In this document: in pieces, positions 36,548-44,628 of the stretch
How positions within the stretch are numbered: the first letter of the stretch is position 1
Layout: every line of letters starts with the position of its first letter
The notes under the pieces: model-generated
What the model was told of the DNA's origin: nothing
The model's input: the letters and a program-made list of their open reading frames with translations, nothing else
The model's database searches: none
Made by a program: the position numbers and the translations under genes
Source of the DNA: Rhodopirellula sp.
Lineage (GTDB): Bacteria > Planctomycetota > Planctomycetia > Pirellulales > Pirellulaceae
Reading direction: 5' to 3'
NCBI GenBank assembly: GCA_024644085.1
Contig: JAHELS010000010.1
Coordinates: 1-59,667 of the forward strand
Length of the DNA stretch: 59,667 nt

Positions 36548-37843
36548 TTACGGCCTGCCGATGCAGTAAAGAACGTGACGGCTGCGCAGTAGCAGTGAAT
36601 CCCCAGCCGGCACGGGGCTTGCCACAGTGAACGGCTCCGAATCACTGACTTTGTTTTCCGCGACCATGCGAGGCTCGGGGTCGTCCAACGGTCCAATCAC
36701 AAAGGTCGTCGCATCCTCGGATGTAACGTACAGATGATTGCCGGCGACCAAAGGCGAACTGCTGAACCCGATACGTGATTTCGGCAGCTGGACTTCCCAA
36801 AGTGTCTTCCCGGTTGTGATATCGAGACAACTCACGTTGCCCCTGGCCGTCTTGTCACCGACAACGTAGACGCGTCCGCGATCAGCAGCCGGAGTTGGAA
36901 CATCGCTGCCAATGTCATCTCGCATCCAAGCGATTGCGGCTTTCCCTTTGCCACCGGCGAGTTCGTTCACACGCACGGCGGTGATCGTTGCGCCGCGTGC
37001 GTAGGGACAAACGATCACGTCGCCCTCGGCGACCGGTGACGCAATCGAACGAAAAAACTTGTCGCCGGCCGGGTTGAAACCGCCAAGCCGTGCAAGCTCG
37101 CGTCCGTCATTTTGATCGTGGAACGTCAGATGATCGGCCCCCATCACGGCGATCGCAGCTTTGCCGTCGACACTTACCGCGATCGGCGTCGAGTAGCTTT
37201 GCGCGGCCTCCTCGGGCGCGTCGAGCATTCGATCGGTTTTCCACAGCTCCTCGCCGGTCTCTTTGTGCAGGCCGACGACGTAGCTCGGACCGGACTGCAT
37301 CACGGCTACGACGACCGCTTCGGCAGTCAACGTGGGCGAGGAACCAAGATCCCACCACAACGTATCCTCACCGTACAGCTTCTGAAGATTCCTGTGCCAT
37401 CTCACCTTTCCGTTGCGGTCAACGCACGCCAGATCACCACTGCGAAAATAAGCGTAGACAGAATCGCCATCGATGACCGGCGACGGATTGCTTCCACTTC
37501 CCTTGCGATGCTTTCCGCCGGTATCGCTTCCCAGTGGCGTGTCCCACAAGACCGCACCGTCGCGAAGATCGACGGCAAGAAGCACGTTCTTTCCGTCGAT
37601 TCCCGATGTCAGAAACGCCACGCTTTGATCCACGACCGGCGTGCTACCGCCATTACCGGGCAACTTCATTTTCCAGGCGATCCCCGATTCCTCGGACCAC
37701 TCGATCGGATACCTGTCGCCCGCCGCAACGCCGTTCTGGGCCGGCCCGCGCCACTGGGGCCAAGTGTCCTTTGCCAGAGACACAGAAGTAGCCAAAATGA
37801 TCGCAACGGAGGGGAAAAGAATGGACAACAGCAGTTTTTGCAT
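36548..37843 (-). CDS. Exported PQQ-like beta-propeller protein
   Basis: A 431-residue protein with a Sec signal (LLLSILFPSVAIILATSVSLA). The mature part begins with the planctomycete opening WPQWRGPAQNGV and then shows repeated propeller blades of PQQ/BamB type: LLAVDLRDGAVLWDTPLG, LACVDRNGKVRWHRNL, VVGLHKETGEELWKTD, VSCLDITTGKTLWEVQLP. Such blades form a seven- or eight-bladed disc that usually mediates protein contacts; the PQQ-enzyme catalytic residues are not visible, so an enzyme role is unlikely. The start codon abuts the proposed start of the divergent TPR gene. Very many paralogues exist in planctomycetes and the function is not known. Confidence 0.88.
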   Translation of the reverse strand: MQKLLLSILFPSVAIILATSVSLAKDTWPQWRGPAQNGVAAGDRYPIEWSEESGIAWKMKLPGNGGSTPVVDQSVAFLTSGIDGKNVLLAVDLRDGAVLWDTPLGSDTGGKHRKGSGSNPSPVIDGDSVYAYFRSGDLACVDRNGKVRWHRNLQKLYGEDTLWWDLGSSPTLTAEAVVVAVMQSGPSYVVGLHKETGEELWKTDRMLDAPEEAAQSYSTPIAVSVDGKAAIAVMGADHLTFHDQNDGRELARLGGFNPAGDKFFRSIASPVAEGDVIVCPYARGATITAVRVNELAGGKGKAAIAWMRDDIGSDVPTPAADRGRVYVVGDKTARGNVSCLDITTGKTLWEVQLPKSRIGFSSSPLVAGNHLYVTSEDATTFVIGPLDDPEPRMVAENKVSDSEPFTVASPVPAGDSLLLRSRHVLYCIGRP

Positions 37844-40784
37844 GGCCGAAGATTACTCCGTGAATCGCGTTTCGATAGGCGTATGTACATCCGCCTTGCT
37901 AAAATCGTACCTGTACCGACTGACACGCTGGAGTCGGCAGGTCGTCCAATTGTGGCGTCGAAGGGCCGACGTCGCCAGCACACCTTGGTCTATCCACTTG
38001 AAGCACGCCATCCTCCCCAACGCATCGATCCTGTCTGTGGTGATCCTGGTCACCATGACCGGGCCCCTACCCGCGCCGGCCCAGCGAGCGGATTCGGCGG
38101 CTGATTCCGCGGCAACCGAGGATTCGCTCGACCGATTGTCACGACGCACCTATTCCAGTCGCCATCAGGCAACGCTGGAGATGTGGAGGCAGCGTGAGCT
38201 GACACGTGACCAGGTTCAGCGCGCCGCCAATGATCCCGACCCCGAAGTTTCAGGTCGCGCCAAGTGGATCCTGCGTCAGTGGCGGCGGGGTTCGTTGCCC
38301 GACACTCCGCCCGAAATCTCACGTCTATTGAACCGAACCGACGGGCCCATTGCTGCGGAACGGTTGCTCGAAGAAGGCCAATTCACCGCGGCCGTGGTCG
38401 CGGTCGAAGAGTCTGCTGGAACGATTGAAGGGGACTCGATTGAAAAGCGCATTACGACCGCGCTGAGACGGCGGTTTCCGATTTATGTGCGCCATGCGAT
38501 CGCCAGCGAGTCGTTGCCGGACCTTTTGCACCTGATCGATCTTGTCGCCGATTCGAAGGAGATGGCTCTCTGTCGCGTTCAGTTGATGCAGCAGATGGGA
38601 ATCGAATTGGATCATGACAGGCTACTTCCCAGTTCGGCGGCGACCTGGTCGGAAGTCGATCGACAGCGGGCGATGGTGCTGTTGCTGATGATTCTCGGTA
38701 AGTCCGACGAGGCGATCGAAATCGCACGAAACAGTGTGGACGAGGAATTGTTGCGCAAGTGCCGAATGCTTGCGGCGCAGTGGCCGGAATTGGCGCGTGA
38801 GACCGCGTCGGCAGCCCGGGACGCGGAGCCGGCCAGTTATGAACACGCGTGGCTGTGGACGCTCGCGATGATGGCGGCCGACCGGGCACAAGACGCCACG
38901 CTGTTTGCGGAATCGGCACGCGAGCTTTCGTCGGTGACCGATTCCGCCGCACCCCTTGCGGGTAACGATCCGGGTGCGGAATTGCGATGGAAATGCCTTG
39001 CGATCCACGGCCAAGTGGACGCGGCGTTTTCCATTGTCGATCAAACGAGCCCCGATTCGTCCGCATCGATGGCGATCGATGCCGCGAGGGCGGAGCGGGC
39101 GTTTGAGGTTCTGGGCTATTCGCTCGAGCGCATCGACAGCGATTGGCAACAGTGGGTCGATGATGCGATTATTCGACAACAAGAGAACACCGCGAGCGAA
39201 TTGTCACTCGAGGTCCGGGGAATGCTCGCACTGATTCAATGTCTGATCGCAATCGGTCGCGACGACGCGGCCTACCAGATTGCCGAGAGAATGTGCGAGA
39301 GCGACGTGAACGTCGCTTCGTTGCGACTACGTGAATTTGTGCTCTCGAGTCTCTCGATGACAAAGCGATCGGATTGGGTCATTGACCTGGCCCTCGCAGA
39401 GCGAGAAAAGACTCTCTCCGCGACCAGTCAGAGTACGATTTCACGCACGTTGACCGATGCCGATGCGATCACGCTTGAAATCGTAATGCAATCGCTCGCC
39501 GCACTGTTTCCTACCGAGACGCTCGAGCAACGTCTCAGTGCCGCGTGTCAATTACTCGACGGCAACTTGCCGCAGCGATTTGATCCTGACACCGATTTTC
39601 GCCGATTCTACGAGTACGTTACCCGCCCAAGGCCCACACGACTGTCACGAGGACGTGGCACAGGCGGACCAAGGATTCTCGCGAATCTGAATATCGTCCG
39701 AATGTTGGCGCGGCATGGCGAAGCAGAGCTTGCCGCAAATTGCTTGAAACAGCTGGCACAGACGGGCGACTTGAATGCGGTTTTCCATCTCGCTGAACAG
39801 GAATTGGATGGGGGCCAGGCCGAAACGTCGAGGGAGCTGTTCGAGACGGTGTTCCGATCCGTTTCCGCACAGGGACGAACCGGCGGAAGACTCGGCGGCA
39901 ACGACGATGTTGCAACGGCCGTGAAAGCGTTGATCGGATCGTGGACGGTTGCCCGACGAATCGGTGACGAACAATGGAGCGGGGAGCTCGAGCGGGAAAT
40001 CCGGCTGGCACTTTGTTCCCCGTCAACCGAACTGCGAAGCTCAGTGGCAAGTTACCTTGGCGAGAGGGGCGATGCGCTCTTGGCCATGGAAGCCTACGAA
40101 ATCCTGTTGCCGCTGCACGTTTTCGGCACGGTTGAGAACACAGGACTCTACGACATCGCGCGAAGTTATGCGCTGCTCGCGAGAGAGTCGAACGTTGAGG
40201 AAGCGGCACGCTGGTTCGATCTGGCGATCTGCGGCACACTCGCGTCCATGAATTATCGGCCTGGCGCCTACGTCACGCTACCCTTGTACGTGAAACGTTG
40301 GTCAGTCGAAGGCGCGATCAAACGGGGCGTCACCGACGAAATCGCCCGCCATATCGACCGAATCCTTGAACTTGATCCGCTCGATATTGATTTCGCCGAA
40401 AACATGCTGCCGCAAATACGCGAAGCGGGCATGGGCGAGCTCGCAGATCGAACACTCAATCGCATGATCGATCGCGGGATCCAACACGCCGCGTCATTCC
40501 CGTTCGACGCCATGACGTGTAACAACGTCGCCTGGGCAGCCGCAATGAACGACTCAAGGCTCGACGAAGCGTTGCGTTTGTCCGAATTGGCGGTCTACGT
40601 AGAACCCGAAAGCGCCGTCTATCGCGACACTCTGGCGGAGGTTCTGTTCCGGCTGGGCCGAAAAGAAGAAGCCTTGCAAATCGAGAAGGCGTGTCTTCTC
40701 GACGACCCAAGCCAATGGCATCTGCATGAGCAGGTTCGCAAGTACACCGAGGCACTGCAGCAAGACGATCCTCAGAACAATTGA
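37842..40784 (+). CDS. Large exported TPR/HEAT-type repeat protein
   Basis: Up to 980 residues from the ATG at 37842. That start touches the divergent gene's start and leaves no room for a promoter, so a TTG at 37896 or 37950 may be the real one; all give a basic stretch before a hydrophobic signal (ILSVVILVTMTGPLPAPA). After it comes a HEAT-like segment (ANDPDPEVSGRAKWILRQW), a long helical body with repeated A-x-x-x-A patterns and, near the end, a clear TPR pair (LDEALRLSELAVYVEPES, YRDTLAEVLFRLGRKEEALQIEKA). It is probably a periplasmic or membrane-tethered scaffold. I cannot assign a pathway. Confidence 0.75.
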   Translation: MAEDYSVNRVSIGVCTSALLKSYLYRLTRWSRQVVQLWRRRADVASTPWSIHLKHAILPNASILSVVILVTMTGPLPAPAQRADSAADSAATEDSLDRLSRRTYSSRHQATLEMWRQRELTRDQVQRAANDPDPEVSGRAKWILRQWRRGSLPDTPPEISRLLNRTDGPIAAERLLEEGQFTAAVVAVEESAGTIEGDSIEKRITTALRRRFPIYVRHAIASESLPDLLHLIDLVADSKEMALCRVQLMQQMGIELDHDRLLPSSAATWSEVDRQRAMVLLLMILGKSDEAIEIARNSVDEELLRKCRMLAAQWPELARETASAARDAEPASYEHAWLWTLAMMAADRAQDATLFAESARELSSVTDSAAPLAGNDPGAELRWKCLAIHGQVDAAFSIVDQTSPDSSASMAIDAARAERAFEVLGYSLERIDSDWQQWVDDAIIRQQENTASELSLEVRGMLALIQCLIAIGRDDAAYQIAERMCESDVNVASLRLREFVLSSLSMTKRSDWVIDLALAEREKTLSATSQSTISRTLTDADAITLEIVMQSLAALFPTETLEQRLSAACQLLDGNLPQRFDPDTDFRRFYEYVTRPRPTRLSRGRGTGGPRILANLNIVRMLARHGEAELAANCLKQLAQTGDLNAVFHLAEQELDGGQAETSRELFETVFRSVSAQGRTGGRLGGNDDVATAVKALIGSWTVARRIGDEQWSGELEREIRLALCSPSTELRSSVASYLGERGDALLAMEAYEILLPLHVFGTVENTGLYDIARSYALLARESNVEEAARWFDLAICGTLASMNYRPGAYVTLPLYVKRWSVEGAIKRGVTDEIARHIDRILELDPLDIDFAENMLPQIREAGMGELADRTLNRMIDRGIQHAASFPFDAMTCNNVAWAAAMNDSRLDEALRLSELAVYVEPESAVYRDTLAEVLFRLGRKEEALQIEKACLLDDPSQWHLHEQVRKYTEALQQDDPQNN

Positions 40785-40788
40785 CGCG

Positions 40789-41433
40789 CTAAAAGCGGAA
40801 GTGTATGCCGTGGTGGTGGTGACGCGCCGGCGGTCGGTGGTAATAGATTCGCGGCGGTGCGTAATGTGGTACGACGTAGTGCTCTTCGACGATCACAGGA
40901 CTGGGCCGGACAACGGGTGAGGGGGCGCGAGCGACCCGCTGCGCCCCGGTCGGTGCCTGTTGCATCGCAGTGATCACCGCCTCGCTGACGCCTTGCTGGT
41001 GCAACGAGATGATATCTGGAACTTGCAGCGTCCGTTGGACGCCACGCTGGTTGATTTGGTTAATGATCACCGCGTCGCCAAGGCCGCTTCGGCTCATTGA
41101 AATGGCGTCGGTCGGCGAGACTGCTGTTTGAGTCTGAGCAACCTGTTGATGCTGGTAATACAGTTGCTGTTGCTGATGGTAGGCGGCTTCCTTATCGGCA
41201 GCGTTGCCAAGCAAACCGCCCGTAACGGCGCCGACGACACCACCGATCGCAGCACCCGCACCCGCCTCGCCGTTGTTATCACCGATCAAGCCTCCGGCAA
41301 CAGCGCCCGCAAGCCCACCAAGGGTCGCACCACGCTGCGTGTTAGGACGCGGCGAATAAACCTGAGCGTCCGCGATTGTCGGCGCGAGGCAAATAAGCGC
41401 GAGCGTAAGGTACAGAATTCTTTGAGTTGGCAT
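40789..41433 (-). CDS. Exported glycine-zipper protein with His-rich tail
   Basis: A 214-residue protein from the ATG at 41433 (GGAG about ten bases upstream); the longer frame to 41460 would disturb the signal. A Sec signal (LYLTLALICLAPTIADA) is followed by two glycine-zipper helices (GATLGGLAGAVAGGLIG, GAAIGGVVGAVTGGLLG), as in outer-membrane lipoprotein-like and pore-forming helix pairs. Then come a Q-rich stretch, a helix-rich domain seen in other planctomycete proteins (VPDIISLHQQGVSEAVI) and a tail rich in H, P and Y with HHHH, which could bind metal. It should sit in or at the envelope. No exact function can be given. Confidence 0.8.
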   Translation of the reverse strand: MPTQRILYLTLALICLAPTIADAQVYSPRPNTQRGATLGGLAGAVAGGLIGDNNGEAGAGAAIGGVVGAVTGGLLGNAADKEAAYHQQQQLYYQHQQVAQTQTAVSPTDAISMSRSGLGDAVIINQINQRGVQRTLQVPDIISLHQQGVSEAVITAMQQAPTGAQRVARAPSPVVRPSPVIVEEHYVVPHYAPPRIYYHRPPARHHHHGIHFRF

Positions 41434-41615
41434 CGAGTCGACACTCCGCAGGTGGATCAAGGCTCGGTCGTATCGGAAGACCGATTCAGGCCTATCTGTT
41501 AGTGAGAATCAGCCCCGCAGGGCAATCCCACTTCGACCGCGGCGCGGTATCGGGTGGCCACGTTTTCGCCACGAAAAACGCGACACGGGCCGATTTGCCA
41601 TCATTTTTTTCGAAC

Positions 41616-42089
41616 TTAGCGACTGAATGTGACCACATTTGGGCCCATGATGGCAGAGATGGCCCGGACGAAGTCTTGAGCACCGTCAAACTCTCGATAG
41701 ACGCTGGCAAATCGGATGTAGGCAACCTCGTCCAGTTTTGCCAGGTGCCTCATCACGATGTCGCCCACCTCGGAAGAATTCACTTCGGAATCAAAGTTTG
41801 CGTACACATCAGCTTCGATATCCTGCACAACCCGTTCGATGGTCGCGCTCGGGATCGGGCGTTTGCTGCAGGCACGTTCGATTCCGCGGCGAATTTTTTC
41901 GCGATCAAAAGGCTCGCGAGTCTCGTCGCTTTTTACGACACGAACGCTCAGCTTTTCGATTTTTTCCGCCGTGGCAAACCGTCGCTGACAGGAATTGCAA
42001 ACCCGTTTTCGGCGAACCATGTAACCGCCTTCGGCGGCGCGCGTGTCGAGTACCCGATCATTGTCAACATGGCAGTACGGGCAACGCAT
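41616..42089 (-). CDS. nrdR: Transcriptional repressor NrdR
   Basis: A 157-residue protein from the ATG at 42089, whose N-terminus is exactly that of NrdR; the frame is open further up to 42302 but this is not NrdR-like. Zinc ribbon: C3-P-Y-C6 and C31-N-S-C34. The ATP-cone domain follows (VRVVKSDETREPFDREKIRRGIERAC, VGDIVMRHLAKLDEVAYIRFASVYREF). NrdR binds ATP or dATP and represses ribonucleotide reductase genes at paired NrdR boxes. No reductase gene is in this window, so it acts elsewhere. It is divergent from the PH-domain gene over a 150-bp gap. Confidence 0.96.
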   Translation of the reverse strand: MRCPYCHVDNDRVLDTRAAEGGYMVRRKRVCNSCQRRFATAEKIEKLSVRVVKSDETREPFDREKIRRGIERACSKRPIPSATIERVVQDIEADVYANFDSEVNSSEVGDIVMRHLAKLDEVAYIRFASVYREFDGAQDFVRAISAIMGPNVVTFSR

Positions 42090-42239
42090 GGCAAACCTGA
42101 GAAATGACGGCCAATTGCAAAGAGGGTATATTATCGGCGCTGTCGTCCATCGCCGCAACCGTCGACTTTGCCGGACCGTGCCGTCGTGTCTCGAAACGAT
42201 CACAGCTAATTCGATCCACACACCAAGGAATCTCAAGCA

Positions 42240-42848
42240 ATGTCGACTGACCGCCAAAGTAACGTAGAATCCGATCCACAAGCAACTCAAGCCTCCCACC
42301 ACGGAGATGAATCTGCCGCGGCGCAGTTCCGCAAGCAGGTGACGGGCAAGCGAGAGAATCTTGATGACTACGACGAGGAGGCGGAACTATGGAGCGGTGG
42401 GTACAGCCCTAAAGCAATGATTGGTATGTGGGTGTTGATGGCAATCGTCTCGCTCGCGCTGCTCTTGCTTCCGCTCCTGGCTCCGGTGGGATTTCCGATC
42501 GCGGCAGGGCTGATCTTGGTGATTTGGCTGCTGGGCGGCTTACGTTATGCGTGGAAGCGTCTCGGCTACCACTATCAGTTGACCAGCCAGCGTTTCGTCC
42601 ACCAGACCGGGGTTTTGACGCGTCAGACCGACAGGATTGAGGTCATCGATATCGACGACGTCAGTTTTTCGCAGGGTCCTGTGCAACGCATGTTCGGTGT
42701 GGGTACGATTGTATTGAGCAGCAGTGACCAGTCGCACCCGTCTTTGTCTATGATTGGAATTGACAAAGTCAAAGAAGTTGCGGGGTTGATCGACGATGTT
42801 CGCCGCAAAGAGCGTCGTCAACGAAGCCTGCATATCGAAGCGATCTAA
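42240..42848 (+). CDS. Membrane protein with bacterial PH domain (YdbS/bPH2 type)
   Basis: A 202-residue protein; AAGGAA lies about nine bases before the ATG. The first 55 residues are acidic and hydrophilic; two membrane helices (about 59-80 and 83-103) follow; residues 108-190 form a PH-like domain of the bPH2 type (YQLTSQRFVHQTGVLTRQTDRIEVIDIDDV, then FGVGTIVLSSSDQSHP). The phrase R-I-E-V-x-D-I-D-D and the GVGTI segment are hallmarks. The function of the family is not settled; roles at the membrane are assumed. The gene is followed 47 bp later by the GYF/zinc-ribbon gene on the same strand. Confidence 0.88.
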   Translation: MSTDRQSNVESDPQATQASHHGDESAAAQFRKQVTGKRENLDDYDEEAELWSGGYSPKAMIGMWVLMAIVSLALLLLPLLAPVGFPIAAGLILVIWLLGGLRYAWKRLGYHYQLTSQRFVHQTGVLTRQTDRIEVIDIDDVSFSQGPVQRMFGVGTIVLSSSDQSHPSLSMIGIDKVKEVAGLIDDVRRKERRQRSLHIEAI

Positions 42849-42895
42849 AACACAAGCCGCACGATCGTCACATCGGTTATTCGTCGAGGCATGCC

Positions 42896-43294
42896 GTGAC
42901 TCAATGGTTCATACAGGTGAACGACGAGGACGAGCAGGAACTTGGGCCATTCCGCCCAAGCGAGTTGTTGAAGAAAGTGCGAGATGGTGAAGTGACACCG
43001 GAAACCGTTCTGCGCAAAGACAATTCTGCTTGGTTCTCAGCGTCGGAGGTGGGCGGCTTGTTTGAAGCCGCAATGCGGCCAACGATTCAGTACTTCTGCC
43101 CGCAGTGCGACACGGAAGTGGGCGAACCACCTGTGGTTTGCGCTTACTGCGGACGCGAGATTTACAAGGCGGTCACCAAGATCACTGAAAACACGATCTC
43201 AGACGGCCGCCAGTCACTGAGCGAACAGGCTGGGAATTCTGTGAAAAAGTGGCTGAACAAGAAACGTGTCAGCAAGCCGAAAGAGCCCGAATAG
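42896..43294 (+). CDS. Small GYF-like and zinc-ribbon protein
   Basis: A 132-residue protein from a GTG at 42896, with GAGG about seven bases before it. Residues 1-55 resemble a GYF_2 domain (QWFIQVNDEDEQELGPFRPSELLKKV, then VLRKDNSAWFSASEV), a proline-rich-peptide binding fold common in planctomycetes. Residues 67-85 are a zinc ribbon (CPQC ... CAYC). The C-terminus is basic (KKWLNKKRVSKPK). It is cytosolic, with no signal or membrane segment. It may join a proline-rich partner to a nucleic acid or another protein; this is inference from domains. It is probably cotranscribed with the PH-domain gene. Confidence 0.78.
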   Translation: MTQWFIQVNDEDEQELGPFRPSELLKKVRDGEVTPETVLRKDNSAWFSASEVGGLFEAAMRPTIQYFCPQCDTEVGEPPVVCAYCGREIYKAVTKITENTISDGRQSLSEQAGNSVKKWLNKKRVSKPKEPE

Positions 43295-43330
43295 CCGCAG
43301 CGATGCTCGACTCCTTTGACTCCGCACTAC

Positions 43331-44554
43331 CTAGTACCGAAGTTGAGCACCCAGAGAGAGTCCGGTGAACAAGATGTCGTCATCGATGTTTGTGTTCTGG
43401 CCGGTGGCGGGTGTTAACGTCGGACCAAATTGTTCGGTCGCATTGGCGACGTTGGCGATGTACCAAAGTTCGGTCCCGGCACGCACCGACAAACACTCAC
43501 TGAAGTGATACCGAATCCCGGAACTCAACTCGAACACCCCTGCGAGGTCCTCGTCATCTCCCGAGTTGGAAAGCTGTAGATTGCCGTCGTTGACCAGCGC
43601 GACGTCCGATTCGGCAAAATTGACGAACGCTCCCAGACGAGCGCGAAAATCGCTGTAGCCGTGCTTGCAAATGGGATACAGCAGGTCCATTCCAACCTGG
43701 ACGCCGTAGAGTTTGTTTTCGGCGGAGCTGCGCAGCAGGCCTGTTTCCGTCGCAGTTTGGCTGGTGTAGTTGAACAGTTCGTCGTAGTCGATGTAGCGTG
43801 TTCCGAACAACAACTTTGCGACATCCCATCCAACGAGTGTCTTGTTCGCCTCCACGCTCCAGTATTCTGCTTCGTGAAATTGGCTCTGGAACGTCGCATT
43901 GTTGAAGGCGGAAATGTTAGCGGCCGTGAATGGTGCACCCGGCGTCAACTGCGTATTGATTCCACCACCAACATCTGTCACCGATCCCGCACGGTCCCAT
44001 TCAAACAACCCGGTAAAACCCAATTCGCACCCGTGTACACAATCGGGAACGAGCCCGAGGGTGATTCGCCCGGCCCACTCGTATTCGAATCCCTGCATCC
44101 GGAAATCCGCGCTCGTCGTGAAGGACTCATTGCCTCCGCGTTCCATGTACAGGGCTTCGGCAAGGACATATCCGAAGGGCTCGCAGGGAGCACAAGGATT
44201 GACCCACGTCGAGCCGCAATCGCCGCGACATGAACGCCCGCATCCGCTACGACAATATCCGACCTGTGCGACGGTTCCCGCTTCGACCTCACCCGCATCC
44301 GCGGCAGTGCGAAAGGCCGCTGTTTTGACAACTCGGTAAGACTGGTCTCCGTGCGTGATGAGCCCGCTGCGGATATTGCCTCCTTGCAGGTTTTCATCGA
44401 CGCTCACGTCACCGACCGATTGCGACTGCGCAAGGGCTGAACCTTCTGTGGCGAGAGCGAAGGATACCGCCGCGCAAACGGTGGACAAGCAGAGAAACAG
44501 TTGACGGCACGACATGTTTCCGCGGATGCTCGGCAGAGTCGAATGGATCTTCAT
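43331..44554 (-). CDS. Outer-membrane beta-barrel protein (planctomycete BBP7-like)
   Basis: A 407-residue exported protein; GAGG lies about seven bases before the ATG at 44554. The signal peptide ends near ATEGSALA. A cysteine-rich stretch follows (YCRSGCGRSCRGDCGS, NPCAPC), then a region starting EPFGYVLAEALYMERGGNES and alternating hydrophobic strands to a C-terminal GLSLGAQLRY, an aromatic-ending last strand as in outer-membrane barrels. Several segments (LLFGTRYIDYDELF, SGIRYHFSECLSVRAGTELWYIA) match the planctomycete barrel type. It likely forms a porin-like or structural barrel; the Cys region may crosslink to the cell wall or other proteins. No substrate known. Confidence 0.8.
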   Translation of the reverse strand: MKIHSTLPSIRGNMSCRQLFLCLSTVCAAVSFALATEGSALAQSQSVGDVSVDENLQGGNIRSGLITHGDQSYRVVKTAAFRTAADAGEVEAGTVAQVGYCRSGCGRSCRGDCGSTWVNPCAPCEPFGYVLAEALYMERGGNESFTTSADFRMQGFEYEWAGRITLGLVPDCVHGCELGFTGLFEWDRAGSVTDVGGGINTQLTPGAPFTAANISAFNNATFQSQFHEAEYWSVEANKTLVGWDVAKLLFGTRYIDYDELFNYTSQTATETGLLRSSAENKLYGVQVGMDLLYPICKHGYSDFRARLGAFVNFAESDVALVNDGNLQLSNSGDDEDLAGVFELSSGIRYHFSECLSVRAGTELWYIANVANATEQFGPTLTPATGQNTNIDDDILFTGLSLGAQLRY

Positions 44555-44628
44555 GATCGAACCTCGTTAACGCACGCGGAGCTCGAACCGCGATAATGAT
44601 CGAAAGGAAATATTTGGAGGTAATTCTG

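Noticed and set aside
37112-38104. 330-codon plus-strand open frame
   Set aside because: Antisense to the PQQ propeller gene and out of frame with the TPR gene; no domain.
41434-41615. Small hairpins in the gap between the glycine-zipper and nrdR genes as terminators
   Set aside because: Stems of five to six pairs without a T-run in the right direction on the minus strand.
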